Source: JBHICC01 sp046759385 (GTDB lineage: Bacteria; Pseudomonadota; Gammaproteobacteria; Acidiferrobacterales; SPGG2). From it: DNA of 52,500 bases. The stretch covers positions 1-52,500 of the forward strand of contig JBHICC010000016.1 of the NCBI GenBank assembly GCA_046759385.1, in the 5' to 3' direction. Positions 1-8,474 of the stretch are shown here, one piece after another. Position 1 is the first letter of the stretch. Each line of letters opens with the position of its first letter. The position numbers were made by a program, and so were the translations under genes. Under the pieces are notes generated by a model. That model had not been told where the DNA came from. It saw nothing but the letters and a program-made list of their open reading frames with translations, and did not search any database.

Positions 1-319
1 GATAGGCGCGGGCTTCGCCTTGTCGCTGGACGACGATGACCGGTTCGTGTGGATCGAGCCAATCATCCGCTTTTTGTGGAGATACGAACTCAGGGTTATC
101 GATCGCCGGGATGCCGTCCTTGGGGGGTCCGCCAGATGTAATCTCGTTGAGATCGACAGTCGCCTGCGAAAAATCGGTATGTGGCCACTCGACTTCCCAG
201 GGCATCTCCGCCCTAAGGATTGGCATCACGTACTTGAGCGCCAACCAAGCCAGTAACACGAGGACGGTGATCCGCACCGCCCGGTAAGGCCACGCCCTCG
301 AATGTAAAATCGCTTCCAT
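1..319 (-). CDS. DUF3179 domain-containing protein, N-terminal part
   Basis: The gene runs off the left edge, so only the first 106 codons are visible. It opens at an ATG (319) with an in-frame stop a few codons upstream. A short basic N-terminus is followed by one hydrophobic segment at about residues 16-35, so the protein is probably exported or membrane-anchored. The region after it contains GGPPKDGIPAID, a WLDPHEPVIVV stretch and GEARAY, which together are the signature opening of DUF3179 proteins. The function of this family is unknown. It lies downstream of cyoE on the same strand, separated by a hairpin, so it may not belong to the oxidase operon. Confidence 0.8.
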   Translation of the reverse strand, partial: MEAILHSRAWPYRAVRITVLVLLAWLALKYVMPILRAEMPWEVEWPHTDFSQATVDLNEITSGGPPKDGIPAIDNPEFVSPQKADDWLDPHEPVIVVQRQGEARAY

Positions 320-474
320 AGATCGGTTCGGGTACTGCTAAATAGATAGTAGACCCTGTCGTAGCAGGAAGTATTTCGCCGTTCGTCGGACTCACGGTCA
401 TCCCGGAATCACTTAAGCTAGGGAAATATTGCAGGACGATAGGTCATCAAGTCGCTTGTCGCTTGAGGTCATTT

Positions 475-497
475 CCTCCCCCACTCGGTGGGGGAGG
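475..497. terminator. Strong GC hairpin downstream of cyoE
   Basis: A perfect 10-bp inverted repeat, CCTCCCCCAC and GTGGGGGAGG, is separated by three bases. It lies 18 bases past the cyoE stop. There is no T-run on either side, so it is not a classical intrinsic terminator. It may act as a factor-dependent end or as an mRNA 3' stabiliser for the oxidase assembly transcript. The rest of 320-514 shows nothing recognisable. Confidence 0.4.
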
Positions 498-514
498 TTA
501 GGAAGGGGCAGGGG

Positions 515-1507
515 TTAATACAGCGCCGTCTGCAACGTCTCGGTAATCAGAACCCGATAGTGGTCAACGAGCAGCAACGCAAACAATATCGCCAGATATT
601 GGATGGAATAACCGAATGTCTTGCGTGCGAGTGCATCACAATAGTCCCGGTAAAGCCGCCAAGCGTAGTACAGAAAGCCTGCATTCAACGCCAACACGCC
701 GATCAAATAGATCAATCCTGCCATCCGAGTCGCAAACGGAAGAATCGTGACCGCGGCCAACAAAATCGTATAAAGCAAGATGTGCAAACGCGTATAGTGG
801 CTGCCGTGAGTAACCGGCAACATTGGAATCTCCGCCTTTGCGTATTCCTTCTGGCGATAGAGCGCAAGTGACCAGAAATGTGGCGGGGTCCACACGAAAA
901 TGATCAGGAACAGCAGAAGTGCGTTGGCCGCCAGCTCGCCCGTGACCGCGGTCCAGCCAAGCACCGGCGGTGTCGCGCCCGCAGCGCCGCCGATCACAAT
1001 GTTTTGTGGTGTCAGACGCTTTAGGTAGATCGTGTAGATGATCGAGTAACCAATGAGCGAGAAAAACGTGAGCACTGCTGTTAGCACATTCACCCCAATT
1101 ACCAGAATCACCATCGAAAGCGTGCCAATAACGGCAGCGAACACGATCGCTTGACCCGAGCTTAAATGCCCCATTGGCAGCGGGCGGCCGCGCGTACGCG
1201 CCATGAGTGCGTCAGAGCGCTGCTCTACTAGATGATTAATGGTCGCAGCCGATCCGGCGGCCAAATAGATACCGACAGTAGCGAGTATCAAGATATGCCA
1301 GGGCACTAGTCCAGGCGTTGACAAAAACATACCGACAACGGCTGTGAATACGATAAGTGATACGACGCGTGGTTTGGTGAGCTCGAAGTACTCGCGAGTA
1401 CTCGCCACGATGCCACGTTTTCTCGAAACGGCGCTAACGGATTGGCTCTCGGATTTCATTGAGTTCGTCTTGTCTTTGCTAACTGATCGGGACGCGGCCA
1501 AGATCAT
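515..1507 (-). CDS. cyoE: Protoheme IX farnesyltransferase (heme O synthase)
   Basis: This UbiA-type integral membrane prenyltransferase attaches a farnesyl group to heme b to make heme O, the precursor of heme A for the cytochrome oxidase encoded upstream. The sequence (up to 330 aa) has ELTKPRVVSL at the start of the first membrane segment. It also has the gammaproteobacterial form of the first Asp-rich loop, VEQRSDALMARTRGRPLP, and many hydrophobic segments. No good ribosome site precedes the ATG at 1507, and an internal Met at residue 17 would give a length nearer the usual 300 aa. It is the last gene of the oxidase-assembly group, 51 bases after the SCO-like gene. Confidence 0.95.
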   Translation of the reverse strand: MILAASRSVSKDKTNSMKSESQSVSAVSRKRGIVASTREYFELTKPRVVSLIVFTAVVGMFLSTPGLVPWHILILATVGIYLAAGSAATINHLVEQRSDALMARTRGRPLPMGHLSSGQAIVFAAVIGTLSMVILVIGVNVLTAVLTFFSLIGYSIIYTIYLKRLTPQNIVIGGAAGATPPVLGWTAVTGELAANALLLFLIIFVWTPPHFWSLALYRQKEYAKAEIPMLPVTHGSHYTRLHILLYTILLAAVTILPFATRMAGLIYLIGVLALNAGFLYYAWRLYRDYCDALARKTFGYSIQYLAILFALLLVDHYRVLITETLQTALY

Positions 1508-1558
1508 ATCGGTTAATAATCAAAGTGCAACAGTGAGCACGCGACCGACCGGTCTAAC

Positions 1559-2146
1559 TCAGCCGATCTGAGACACTTTCAGCAGGCGCTTGAGATCCTT
1601 ACGCATACCGCTCGGGTCAGCGTCGACCGGGTAGGTCATCATCCAGTTGCCAGCCGGATCGACTACGTAAACCCGATCGAGTCCGTCCAAAGGCGTCCCC
1701 ACTGGAAGGGCGAATTGCCTGGCCAGCGCCCCAACATTTTCGGTCGGCCCGGCAATGACTCGCATCCCCGGGTAGCCCTCAAGCAAAGCGCGCAAGCGGT
1801 GAACCGCACGCGTGTCAGTCAGTATGAATAGGCGTTGCACGCGATCCGCATGCTTGCCTTGAGCCAGCTGGATCTGACGCATTTTGTAAAGGTTACGCTC
1901 GCACGGTGCCAAGCACTCCGCGGAGCCGAAGTAAACCAGTGCCCACTTCCTGCGTAGATCGGCGAATCGTATCGGTGCTCCCTCCAGTGTTTCTAACCTT
2001 ACGTCTTGGATCGCTCGCGGCGGCTGCACGAGTTCGCCGTGATTCGCGGTGCCCTCGGGCCGCCAACCGCTCAAATACAGGACGTAGGACAACGTAATGG
2101 GCACAGCAAAAACAAGGAACACCAGCGCGATAGTGAGCTTATTCAC
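1559..2146 (-). CDS. SCO/thioredoxin-fold cytochrome oxidase assembly protein
   Basis: This is a 195-aa protein with a single N-terminal membrane anchor (about residues 5-27) and a periplasmic thioredoxin-like domain. It carries a CLAPC (CxxxC) pair in the position used by SCO proteins. The stretch where SCO proteins carry the copper-binding histidine reads LDGLDRVYVVDPAGNW and has no His there, so a reductase or thiol role is more likely than direct copper delivery. The start is GTG, overlapping the SURF1 stop as GTGA, which implies translational coupling. It occupies the place between SURF1 and heme synthesis genes where such proteins are usual in gammaproteobacterial oxidase clusters. Confidence 0.8.
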   Translation of the reverse strand: MNKLTIALVFLVFAVPITLSYVLYLSGWRPEGTANHGELVQPPRAIQDVRLETLEGAPIRFADLRRKWALVYFGSAECLAPCERNLYKMRQIQLAQGKHADRVQRLFILTDTRAVHRLRALLEGYPGMRVIAGPTENVGALARQFALPVGTPLDGLDRVYVVDPAGNWMMTYPVDADPSGMRKDLKRLLKVSQIG

Positions 2147-2910
2147 GGCGTCTTCGCGTGCTCGGGTCGATTACTATTGTCATCCGACCGGCGCAGATTG
2201 ACTACGATATAGATCACGATCAGGGCAGCGGCGAGTGCAAACCATTGAACAGCGTAGCCCTGATGTACGGCGATACCAGCGTCGAGCCGTGCCCACTCGC
2301 GCACGAACCCGCCACTGGGGTTATCCGGATCAAGCAGGATCACGACTGGTTGAACAGAAAACGGCACAGCGTCAGCGTAGCGTCTCATGTCCACATGCTG
2401 CCACAGCAGTTCCCACTGACCCGTGATTGGTGCTGTCTCAGCCAGGGTGAATACCTTCGCCCTCGGCACCGTGGCAACGCCGGTGACTTTCTGCACACCT
2501 TCAGGTGTATCAAACCTAGGCAGCTCATCCCGCGTCCTGCCGAGCGGTATCCAACCACGATTGACGAGCACACGCACATCGCTTCCAACGATACGCAGCG
2601 GCGTGATCACATGGTAGCCGGCGCGCCCATGGTGAACACGGTTGTCGATCAACACCTGGTACTGCGGCTCATACGTCCCTTGCGCAATCACCCGATAGAA
2701 GCGCAGGTCTTCCGCTTGCTGGATACGTCCGCCGATCTGCGCGTGCGCATCTTGGCTGCGCCGATCGTACTCCTGCTGGATAGCACGCTTCTGCTCCGCG
2801 CGATCTAGCTGCCAGAACCCAAGGGCGGCCAAGATCGGGACCAAGAGGAGCAACGCTAAGGTTGGAATAAGCGACGGACGGAAGCGGTAGCGACGCATAG
2901 CTGGCTGCAC
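2143..2910 (-). CDS. SURF1 family cytochrome oxidase biogenesis protein
   Basis: This 255-aa protein has the SURF1 layout. An N-terminal membrane segment with LGFWQLDRAEQKRA is followed by a large periplasmic domain containing NRGWIP. A second membrane segment lies near the C-terminus (about residues 215-237) after HQGYAVQWFALA. SURF1 proteins help insert heme A into subunit I of cytochrome c oxidase. It starts 8 bases after the DUF2909 gene and overlaps the SCO-like gene by 4 bases, so the three form one translation unit. Confidence 0.93.
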   Translation of the reverse strand: MQPAMRRYRFRPSLIPTLALLLLVPILAALGFWQLDRAEQKRAIQQEYDRRSQDAHAQIGGRIQQAEDLRFYRVIAQGTYEPQYQVLIDNRVHHGRAGYHVITPLRIVGSDVRVLVNRGWIPLGRTRDELPRFDTPEGVQKVTGVATVPRAKVFTLAETAPITGQWELLWQHVDMRRYADAVPFSVQPVVILLDPDNPSGGFVREWARLDAGIAVHQGYAVQWFALAAALIVIYIVVNLRRSDDNSNRPEHAKTP

Positions 2911-2918
2911 GAAGACGC

Positions 2919-3122
2919 CTAGATCCCGCGGGGCGAAATAATGCCGAAATAAAAACCTGCCATGAGCAATACAAAGAGCGCGATTGAAAGGCCGATGCGG
3001 ATAGTCAGGGCCTTGGCCATGCGCGTGCTCTCGCCCCGATCGCGAAACAAGTACACAGCCGCAGATGCCAGGCTGACAAAGATGCCAATCAGCATAACAA
3101 TCACGATTATCCTGATGAGCAT
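2919..3122 (-). CDS. DUF2909 twin-transmembrane protein
   Basis: This 67-aa protein consists of two hydrophobic segments (about residues 3-26 and 42-63) joined by a short charged loop with FRDRGESTRMAKALTIR. Its size and position between coxC and SURF1 match the DUF2909 family found in many beta- and gammaproteobacterial oxidase clusters. No biochemical role is established; an accessory role in oxidase assembly is inferred from context. It is the first gene after the coxC terminator. Confidence 0.8.
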   Translation of the reverse strand: MLIRIIVIVMLIGIFVSLASAAVYLFRDRGESTRMAKALTIRIGLSIALFVLLMAGFYFGIISPRGI

Positions 3123-3169
3123 GCCTGCCTCGTCTTGCTACGTGTTACTTGCGACTTGCGATCGAATAG

Positions 3170-3199
3170 AAAAAAAGACGCTGCCGGTCAGACAGCGTC
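3170..3199 (-). terminator. Rho-independent terminator after coxC
   Basis: Read on the minus strand, the arms GACGCTG and CAGCGTC form a 7-bp stem around a 9-base loop, directly followed by seven T. It begins 23 bases after the coxC stop and separates the structural-subunit part of the operon from DUF2909-SURF1-SCO-cyoE. Confidence 0.85.
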
Positions 3200-3222
3200 C
3201 CTACCCCGTCGTACAAACACCG

Positions 3223-4110
3223 TCAAGCAGCGAGCCAATACACAAACACAAACAGGAACAACCACACCACGTCCACGAAGTGCCAGTACCAAGCTACCGC
3301 CTCGAATCCAAAGTGCTGGTCTGGAGTGAAATGCCCCTTGATTAGGCGTACCAGAATCGTAATTAGCATGATAGTGCCCATGGTGACATGGAAACCATGA
3401 AAACCCGTCAGCATGAAAAACGTGGCTCCGTAGACACCCGTGCCAAGCGTCAATCCTAGTTCTTTGTACGCATGCACGTACTCGCCGGCTTGAAAACCCA
3501 GGAACAGAATGCCGAGGCATACGGTAAGAAATTGGAACGTCACCGCTTGACCGCGGTTGTCCTTCAACAGGCCCCAGTGGGCGATCGTGATCGTCACGCC
3601 CGAACTCAGCAGGATCAACGTGTTGAGCGCGGGCACACCCCAGGCGGCCATCGGCGAGAACTGCGTGTTTATGTCAGCGGGTATTTCGCCGACGGGAAGC
3701 ATAGTCTGCCCCTCCGGGCCGGCCGTGGGCCAGATGCCTTCATAGCCGGGCCACAGCAGTTGCGTGTCGGCAAGCCAGGGCACGGCAAAGATTCGCACAT
3801 AGAACAGGGCGCCGAAGAATGCACCGAAAAACATGACCTCGGAGAAGATGAACCACGCCATGGACCAGCGGAACGAGTGGTCGACTTGCTTGTCATAGAG
3901 TCCGCTTTCGCTCTCGCCGATCACCTGGCCGAACCAGCGGAACATCACGTAGAAAATAATCGCCGCACCGATCAGCATTAACCATGGACCGACGCCGACA
4001 TCATTGATCAACAGAATGAAACCGAGTGCCAGCGAAAATAGACCAATTGATGTAATCACTGGCCACGGGCTCGGGTCCGGCAGATAGTAACTCCCGTGTG
4101 CTGTCGCCAT
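3223..4110 (-). CDS. coxC: Cytochrome c oxidase subunit III
   Basis: This 295-aa integral membrane protein is subunit III of the aa3-type heme-copper oxidase, which stabilises subunit I and its proton uptake. Seven membrane segments are visible. Family landmarks include WFIFSEVMFFGAFF, TGFHGFHVTMG and the C-terminal WYWHFVDVVWLFLF. A long loop after the third segment (WPTAGPEGQTMLPVGEIP) is typical of gammaproteobacterial members. It follows cox11 by 27 bases and ends at a strong intrinsic terminator. Confidence 0.96.
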   Translation of the reverse strand: MATAHGSYYLPDPSPWPVITSIGLFSLALGFILLINDVGVGPWLMLIGAAIIFYVMFRWFGQVIGESESGLYDKQVDHSFRWSMAWFIFSEVMFFGAFFGALFYVRIFAVPWLADTQLLWPGYEGIWPTAGPEGQTMLPVGEIPADINTQFSPMAAWGVPALNTLILLSSGVTITIAHWGLLKDNRGQAVTFQFLTVCLGILFLGFQAGEYVHAYKELGLTLGTGVYGATFFMLTGFHGFHVTMGTIMLITILVRLIKGHFTPDQHFGFEAVAWYWHFVDVVWLFLFVFVYWLAA

Positions 4111-4137
4111 GCGTACTCCCCTTACATTAACGTTTCT

Positions 4138-4761
4138 TCAAATCTGACCAGGCTTCCCGGCTCCGTCGGTGGGACGAGACCCGTCGCTGGCAACGCGGGC
4201 GCTGGAACCATTCTTCGCCTGCCGCTTGTCTACACCGAAAAACGCGTACGACAGGGTCAAGGTTTTCACATCCCGCGGCAGATCGCGCTCCACTAGAAAT
4301 CGCACCGGCATCTCGCGGCCTTCACCGCCGTTGAGCTCCTGGTTCGTAAAGCAAAAGCACTCCACTTTCTTGAAGTGCGTCGCCGCCTGCGGCGGGCTTA
4401 CACTGGGCACCGCCTGCGCTGTCATCGGTTCCTGGCTCCGGTTGCGCGCATAGTAGCTAACCGTAAAAGTATCGCCCGGATGCACGCGTACTTTGGTTTG
4501 CAACGGCCGAAACTCCCACGGCAAGCTGTTCATCACTTGACCCGTGAATTCCACCGTTACCCAACGACTCGTGTCTACCCGACTGGCCTGTGCTGCCTGC
4601 ACATCCACACGGCCGGTCTTGCCATTGATGCCGGTAATCTGGCAGAGCAGCCCGTAGAGTGGCACCAGCGCATAGCCGAAGCCGAACATCCCCACCGTTA
4701 GCAGCAACAGCTTGCCCACGAGACGACGGTTCGCGCGACCAATGTCGGAAGACTTGTTCAT
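4138..4761 (-). CDS. cox11: Cytochrome c oxidase assembly protein Cox11/CtaG (CuB insertion)
   Basis: This 207-aa membrane-anchored periplasmic protein delivers copper to the CuB site of subunit I. One membrane segment lies at about residues 15-35 with LVPLYGLLCQITGING, and the copper-binding motif ECFCF is followed by the EMPVRF stretch. I place the start at the ATG at 4761, which shares its A with the TGA stop of the small upstream gene (TGATG). A GTG six bases earlier (4767) is possible but would overlap further. The coupled start suggests co-translation with the 39-aa protein. Confidence 0.95.
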   Translation of the reverse strand: MNKSSDIGRANRRLVGKLLLLTVGMFGFGYALVPLYGLLCQITGINGKTGRVDVQAAQASRVDTSRWVTVEFTGQVMNSLPWEFRPLQTKVRVHPGDTFTVSYYARNRSQEPMTAQAVPSVSPPQAATHFKKVECFCFTNQELNGGEGREMPVRFLVERDLPRDVKTLTLSYAFFGVDKRQAKNGSSARVASDGSRPTDGAGKPGQI

Positions 4762-4880
4762 CACCACCTGCTGAAGATCGTGAACAGGTAAAGCGCCACG
4801 GCCAGCGAGCCCAGAATTACCGCGGTTCGCAGAATGGCGGCGCGTCTCTGTGCCGGCGTCTTACCGGTCCGTGCCATCAT
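4761..4880 (-). CDS. Cytochrome oxidase small assembly protein
   Basis: This is a 39-residue protein with a basic N-terminus (KTPAQRRAAILR) and one hydrophobic helix ending in FSRW. Its first ATG overlaps the coxA stop (ATGA) and its stop overlaps the cox11 start (TGATG), so it is sandwiched and coupled on both sides. Short single-helix proteins at this exact position between coxA and cox11 are common in proteobacterial oxidase operons and are annotated as small assembly proteins. Size and context support it more than sequence motifs do. Confidence 0.75.
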   Translation of the reverse strand: MMARTGKTPAQRRAAILRTAVILGSLAVALYLFTIFSRW

Positions 4881-6469
4881 AGGCCACTGATCAGATCCTG
4901 CGGCCGCACTTTCGGCGGGGTCGAGAACGTGTGGTACGGCGGCGGTGAAGGCACTGTCCACTCGAGCCCGTGTGCGCCCTCCCAAACTTGGGTCGTAGCC
5001 TTCTTACCGCCGCGCACGGTCTGCACAACGATGTACAGGAACAAAAGCTGCGTAATACCTAAGCCGAAGGCACCGATACTGGACCACCAGTTGAACTCGG
5101 CGAACTGCAGCGCATAGTCCGGTATACGTCGCGGCATGCCCGCCAAGCCCAGAAAGTGTTGCGGGAAGAAGGTGACATTGAAGAAGATCGCGGTTAACCA
5201 AAAATGCCATTTGCCCAGGGTCTCGTTATACATGTGCCCAGTCCACTTGGGCAGCCAGAAGTACACCGCGCCCATGATGGCCATAATAGAACCGGAGAAC
5301 AACACATAGTGAAAGTGCGCGACCACGAAGTAAGTATCGTGGTATTGGAAGTCCGCCGGTACAATCGCCAGCATCAAGCCCGATAGACCACCGATCGTAA
5401 AAAGAAACACGAAGCCGATAGCAAACAGCATCGGGGTCTCGAATGTCATTGAGCCACGCCACATCGTCGAGACCCAGTTAAACACTTTCACGCCCGTCGG
5501 CACGGCAATGAGCATTGTCGTATACATAAAGAAAAGTTCGCCTGCGGTCGGCATACCTACGGTGAACATGTGATGCGCCCAGACGACAAACGACAGGAAG
5601 GCGATCGACGCGGTCGCGTACACCATGGAGTCGTAGCCGAATAGCGGCTTGCGTGAAAACGTCGGGATGATCTGCGAAATGATACCGAAGGCTGGCAGGA
5701 TCAAAATGTACACCTCAGGGTGCCCGAAGAACCAGAACACGTGCTGAAACATAACCGGGTCGCCGCCCCCGGCAGCGTCAAAGAAATACGTGCCGAAATG
5801 GCGATCGGTAAGCAGCATAGTCACGACCCCGGCTAACACCGGCATCGCCGCCAACAACAAAAAAGCGGTGATGAGCCAGGTCCATACGAACAGTGGCATT
5901 TTCATCAAGCTCATGCCCGGCGCACGCATGTTCAGGATGGTGGTGATGATGTTCAAGGCGCCCAGCACTGACGACATACCGAGCATGTGGATTGACAAAA
6001 TAGTGAAATCCATCCCCATGCCGGTTTGCAGTGTCAATGGTGGGTAGATCGTCCAACCGGCACCTGGGGCCCCGCCGGGGACAAACAACGACAGCATCAA
6101 CAAAGTGGCGGCCGGAGGCAGCAGCCAGAAGCTCCAGTTGTTAAGCCGCGGCAACGCCATGTCCGGCGCGCCGACCATCATTGGCACCTGCCAGTTCGCC
6201 AACCCCACGAAGGCGGGCATGATCGCGCCGAAGATCATCACCAACGCATGCAGGGTGGTCATTTGATTGAAGAACTGCGGCTCTACTACCTGGAGGCCCG
6301 GTTGCATCAGTTCAGCGCGGAGGATCATCGCCATCCCCCCCGCGACAAAGAACATGATGAACGCAAACCAGAGGTAGAGCGTGCCGATGTCCTTGTGGTT
6401 GGTTGTATACAGCCAACGTGTGATGCCGCTCGGGTGTTCTTCGTGATGTGCCGTTGCTGCTTGTGCCAT
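4877..6469 (-). CDS. coxA: Cytochrome c oxidase subunit I
   Basis: This is the 530-aa catalytic subunit that carries heme a and the heme a3-CuB centre. It shows GLANWQVPMMVGAPDMALPR, FWFFGHPEVYILILP (CuB His, the His-Tyr cross-link and the Glu of the D-channel), WAHHMFTVGM (CuB His pair), and HDTYFVVAHFHYVL (heme ligands). The Glu in HPEVY marks an A1-type oxidase with a full D-channel. About twelve membrane segments are visible. The family length is normal and the start ATG lies 29 bases after the coxB stop. Confidence 0.98.
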   Translation of the reverse strand: MAQAATAHHEEHPSGITRWLYTTNHKDIGTLYLWFAFIMFFVAGGMAMILRAELMQPGLQVVEPQFFNQMTTLHALVMIFGAIMPAFVGLANWQVPMMVGAPDMALPRLNNWSFWLLPPAATLLMLSLFVPGGAPGAGWTIYPPLTLQTGMGMDFTILSIHMLGMSSVLGALNIITTILNMRAPGMSLMKMPLFVWTWLITAFLLLAAMPVLAGVVTMLLTDRHFGTYFFDAAGGGDPVMFQHVFWFFGHPEVYILILPAFGIISQIIPTFSRKPLFGYDSMVYATASIAFLSFVVWAHHMFTVGMPTAGELFFMYTTMLIAVPTGVKVFNWVSTMWRGSMTFETPMLFAIGFVFLFTIGGLSGLMLAIVPADFQYHDTYFVVAHFHYVLFSGSIMAIMGAVYFWLPKWTGHMYNETLGKWHFWLTAIFFNVTFFPQHFLGLAGMPRRIPDYALQFAEFNWWSSIGAFGLGITQLLFLYIVVQTVRGGKKATTQVWEGAHGLEWTVPSPPPYHTFSTPPKVRPQDLISGL

Positions 6470-6498
6470 CTGTTAATCTCCCAATAGGAACCTGAACC

Positions 6499-7626
6499 TC
6501 ACTTGCGTACCGCTTTGATCTGTGAAGGCTGCACTACATCGCCGGTGCTGTTACCGAATGCGTTACGCTGAAAGGTGATCACCGCGGCGATGTCGACGTC
6601 GTTAAGCTGGGGACCGAACGCCTGCATGGCCGTGCCCGGCTTACCGTTCATGACGATGCTCAAGTGTCCGTCGACGGGACCGGTCGCCACCTTGCTGCCC
6701 GCGATTGCTGGAAACACGCCTGGCACACCCTGACCCGTGGGCCCGTGACAGGCGGCGCAGACCTTGTTGTACATTGCCTTACCGCGCTCCATCAGCTCTG
6801 CCTTCGCCCACGTGCGCTCGGCGCCGGCCGCGGCGGCGGCTAGCATGGTCTTCTGCTGGCCGATCCAGCTCGCGAACTCTTGCTCGTCCACGGCATTGAC
6901 GACGATGGGCATGAAGCCGTGATCCTTGCCGCAAAGCTCGGCGCATTGGCCGCGGTACACACCGGGTTTCTCTATCTTGGCCCACATCTCGTTAATAAAA
7001 CCCGGGATGCCATCCTTTTTCACGCCGAGCTTCGGCACCCACCAGGCGTGTAGCACGTCGTTAGTGGTTAACAAAAGCCGAACCTTTTTATTCACCGGCA
7101 ACACTAGTGGATTATCGACCTCGAGTAGATAATGCTCGCCTTTTTCTTCCCTGTTCTCGATCTGCTCGCGCGGCGTTGACAGCACACTGAAGAAACCGAC
7201 GTCGTGGTCCATGTAGTCGTAGCGCCACTTCCACTGGTAGCCGGTAATCTTGACCGTCAGATCTGACCCGGTGACGTCGTCCATCTTGAGCAGGACCGCC
7301 GTCGACGGGATTGCCATTCCCACAAGAATTAGAAACGGGATGATGGTCCACACGACCTCTAGCTTGGAGTTCTCGTAGAATGTCGCTGCCTTGTGACCGC
7401 GGTTCTTGCGGTGCGCAAACACCGCGTAGAACATGACGCCGAAGACAATGACAAATATGACGCAGCAGATAATAATGATGAGGTTATGCAGATTGAGTAT
7501 GTCGCGGGCGATCGGAGTCACCGGAGGCGGTAGGTTAAGCCCGTATTCGGCTAACGCGAGCCCGGGCGCTATAAGCAGGCCTGTCGCTGCCAAGGTGGTG
7601 GTCTTAAGGAAACGAAATGTCGACAT
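6499..7626 (-). CDS. coxB: Cytochrome c oxidase subunit II with C-terminal cytochrome c domain
   Basis: This 375-aa protein has a cleavable signal (ending GLALAEYG), two membrane segments and a cupredoxin domain with the CuA ligands in CAELCGKDHGFMPI. It ends in a fused cytochrome c domain with heme site CAACH near residue 290 and a downstream Met ligand candidate (GTAMQAFGPQL). Such caa3-like subunits take electrons through the attached heme. I chose the ATG at 7626, preceded by GGAG at good spacing; an upstream start at 7662 would overlap the preceding gene. It is the first structural gene of the operon. Confidence 0.96.
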   Translation of the reverse strand: MSTFRFLKTTTLAATGLLIAPGLALAEYGLNLPPPVTPIARDILNLHNLIIIICCVIFVIVFGVMFYAVFAHRKNRGHKAATFYENSKLEVVWTIIPFLILVGMAIPSTAVLLKMDDVTGSDLTVKITGYQWKWRYDYMDHDVGFFSVLSTPREQIENREEKGEHYLLEVDNPLVLPVNKKVRLLLTTNDVLHAWWVPKLGVKKDGIPGFINEMWAKIEKPGVYRGQCAELCGKDHGFMPIVVNAVDEQEFASWIGQQKTMLAAAAAGAERTWAKAELMERGKAMYNKVCAACHGPTGQGVPGVFPAIAGSKVATGPVDGHLSIVMNGKPGTAMQAFGPQLNDVDIAAVITFQRNAFGNSTGDVVQPSQIKAVRK

Positions 7627-7658
7627 GCTTTTCTCCACAGTGTGCAAAACCAACATCA

Positions 7659-8168
7659 TCACGCCCGGTACGCTTGACCGATAGACGCCTTTAGGGTCTT
7701 GGCCAGCGCCTGTCGGTCACGCTCTTGCAAGCTCGCACCCACCTCCACGAACCGGCCGTGCGATCCGAGCAGCAAGCGTGACGGGTACCAATCGTTTTCG
7801 CCACCTTGCAGGCGCACGGTCGCCCAGTGGCGCTGAAAGTTGTGTTGCGATTGCAGCCCCGCGCGGTGTTTGATCACATTAAGCGCATTGCCCGTGCACA
7901 CTATCAGCTCATGGTCGCGGGCGTGGCGATAGATGAAATAGAAAACAGCGCCAATGAGCACGGCCTCAAGGCCGGCGAACGGCAACACCATCCACGCCCC
8001 GGCCCAAAGAAAGCCGAGGCCAATAGCCAACATGAAGGCAATGTACGCTAACGAAAGCCACACGGCTCCGCGTAGCGAAAGTGAGCGGTTAGGGCAGACC
8101 TTGATGCATTGCGCCTGTCCCCCGCCCATCGCAACCGAGTGACTTGCGTTCACGTTCTGTTCTCGCAC
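7659..8168 (-). CDS. DUF2244 domain-containing membrane protein
   Basis: This protein of up to 169 aa has the DUF2244 pattern: a CPNRSLS motif before two closely spaced membrane segments (about residues 34-55 and 57-78), then a hydrophilic C-terminal region with WYPSRLLLGSHGRFVEVG. Its function is unknown. The family is repeatedly found next to subunit II genes, as here, where it ends 32 bases before the coxB ATG. The start is uncertain: GTG at 8168, GTG at 8153 and ATG at 8129 are all possible. Confidence 0.8.
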   Translation of the reverse strand: MREQNVNASHSVAMGGGQAQCIKVCPNRSLSLRGAVWLSLAYIAFMLAIGLGFLWAGAWMVLPFAGLEAVLIGAVFYFIYRHARDHELIVCTGNALNVIKHRAGLQSQHNFQRHWATVRLQGGENDWYPSRLLLGSHGRFVEVGASLQERDRQALAKTLKASIGQAYRA

Positions 8169-8232
8169 GGCCCGCGGCGGCCGCCAAGCAGACCATGCGG
8201 ACCGCTAAAGAATGGGGGCGAATTGCCACGTG

Positions 8233-8250
8233 GGTGAGCGACCGCTCACC
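8233..8250. promoter_or_regulatory. 18-base palindrome, candidate operator for the oxidase operon
   Basis: GGTGAGCGACCGCTCACC is a perfect inverted repeat, with 8-base arms around a 2-base centre. It is centred about 75 bases upstream of the first possible start of the DUF2244-coxB operon. The size and symmetry resemble operators of TetR- or MarR-like dimers; the regulator is unknown. Confidence 0.35.
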
Positions 8251-8443
8251 GGACCGTTAACGAACTCCGATGCTGGTCTGCACCGCAAACGGCGGCAGAC
8301 GTTCTTCTCCGAGCCCTTGTTGGTGCCGTTGGCCTTCCCAAAAGTAGGCCGGACGCTACCACATGGACGATAGGGCTGCAACCGATTTGTCGGCTAAAAC
8401 CCCTGTTTTCCAAGCGCTTGCGGCTTTTTTACAACGCCGTTGC

Positions 8444-8470
8444 CGCCGCATTTTGCGCGTTGCTGCGGCG
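8444..8470 (-). terminator. Stem-loop just past bioD
   Basis: The arms CGCCGCA and TGCGGCG form a perfect 7-bp stem starting 4 bases after the bioD stop. No T-run follows on the minus strand, so intrinsic termination is doubtful. Confidence 0.3.
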
Positions 8471-8474
8471 TGAA

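Larger units (their letters stand above)
8169..8474. other. Intergenic region between bioD and DUF2244-coxB
   Basis: These 306 bases have no convincing gene. The region lies downstream of bioD and upstream of the oxidase operon, so it should hold the operon promoter. I could not find a convincing -35/-10 pair. Two structured elements stand out and are listed separately: an 18-base palindrome at 8233-8250 and a stem-loop at 8444-8470. A 10-base perfect palindrome, CAAGCGCTTG, lies at 8411-8420. Confidence 0.6.
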
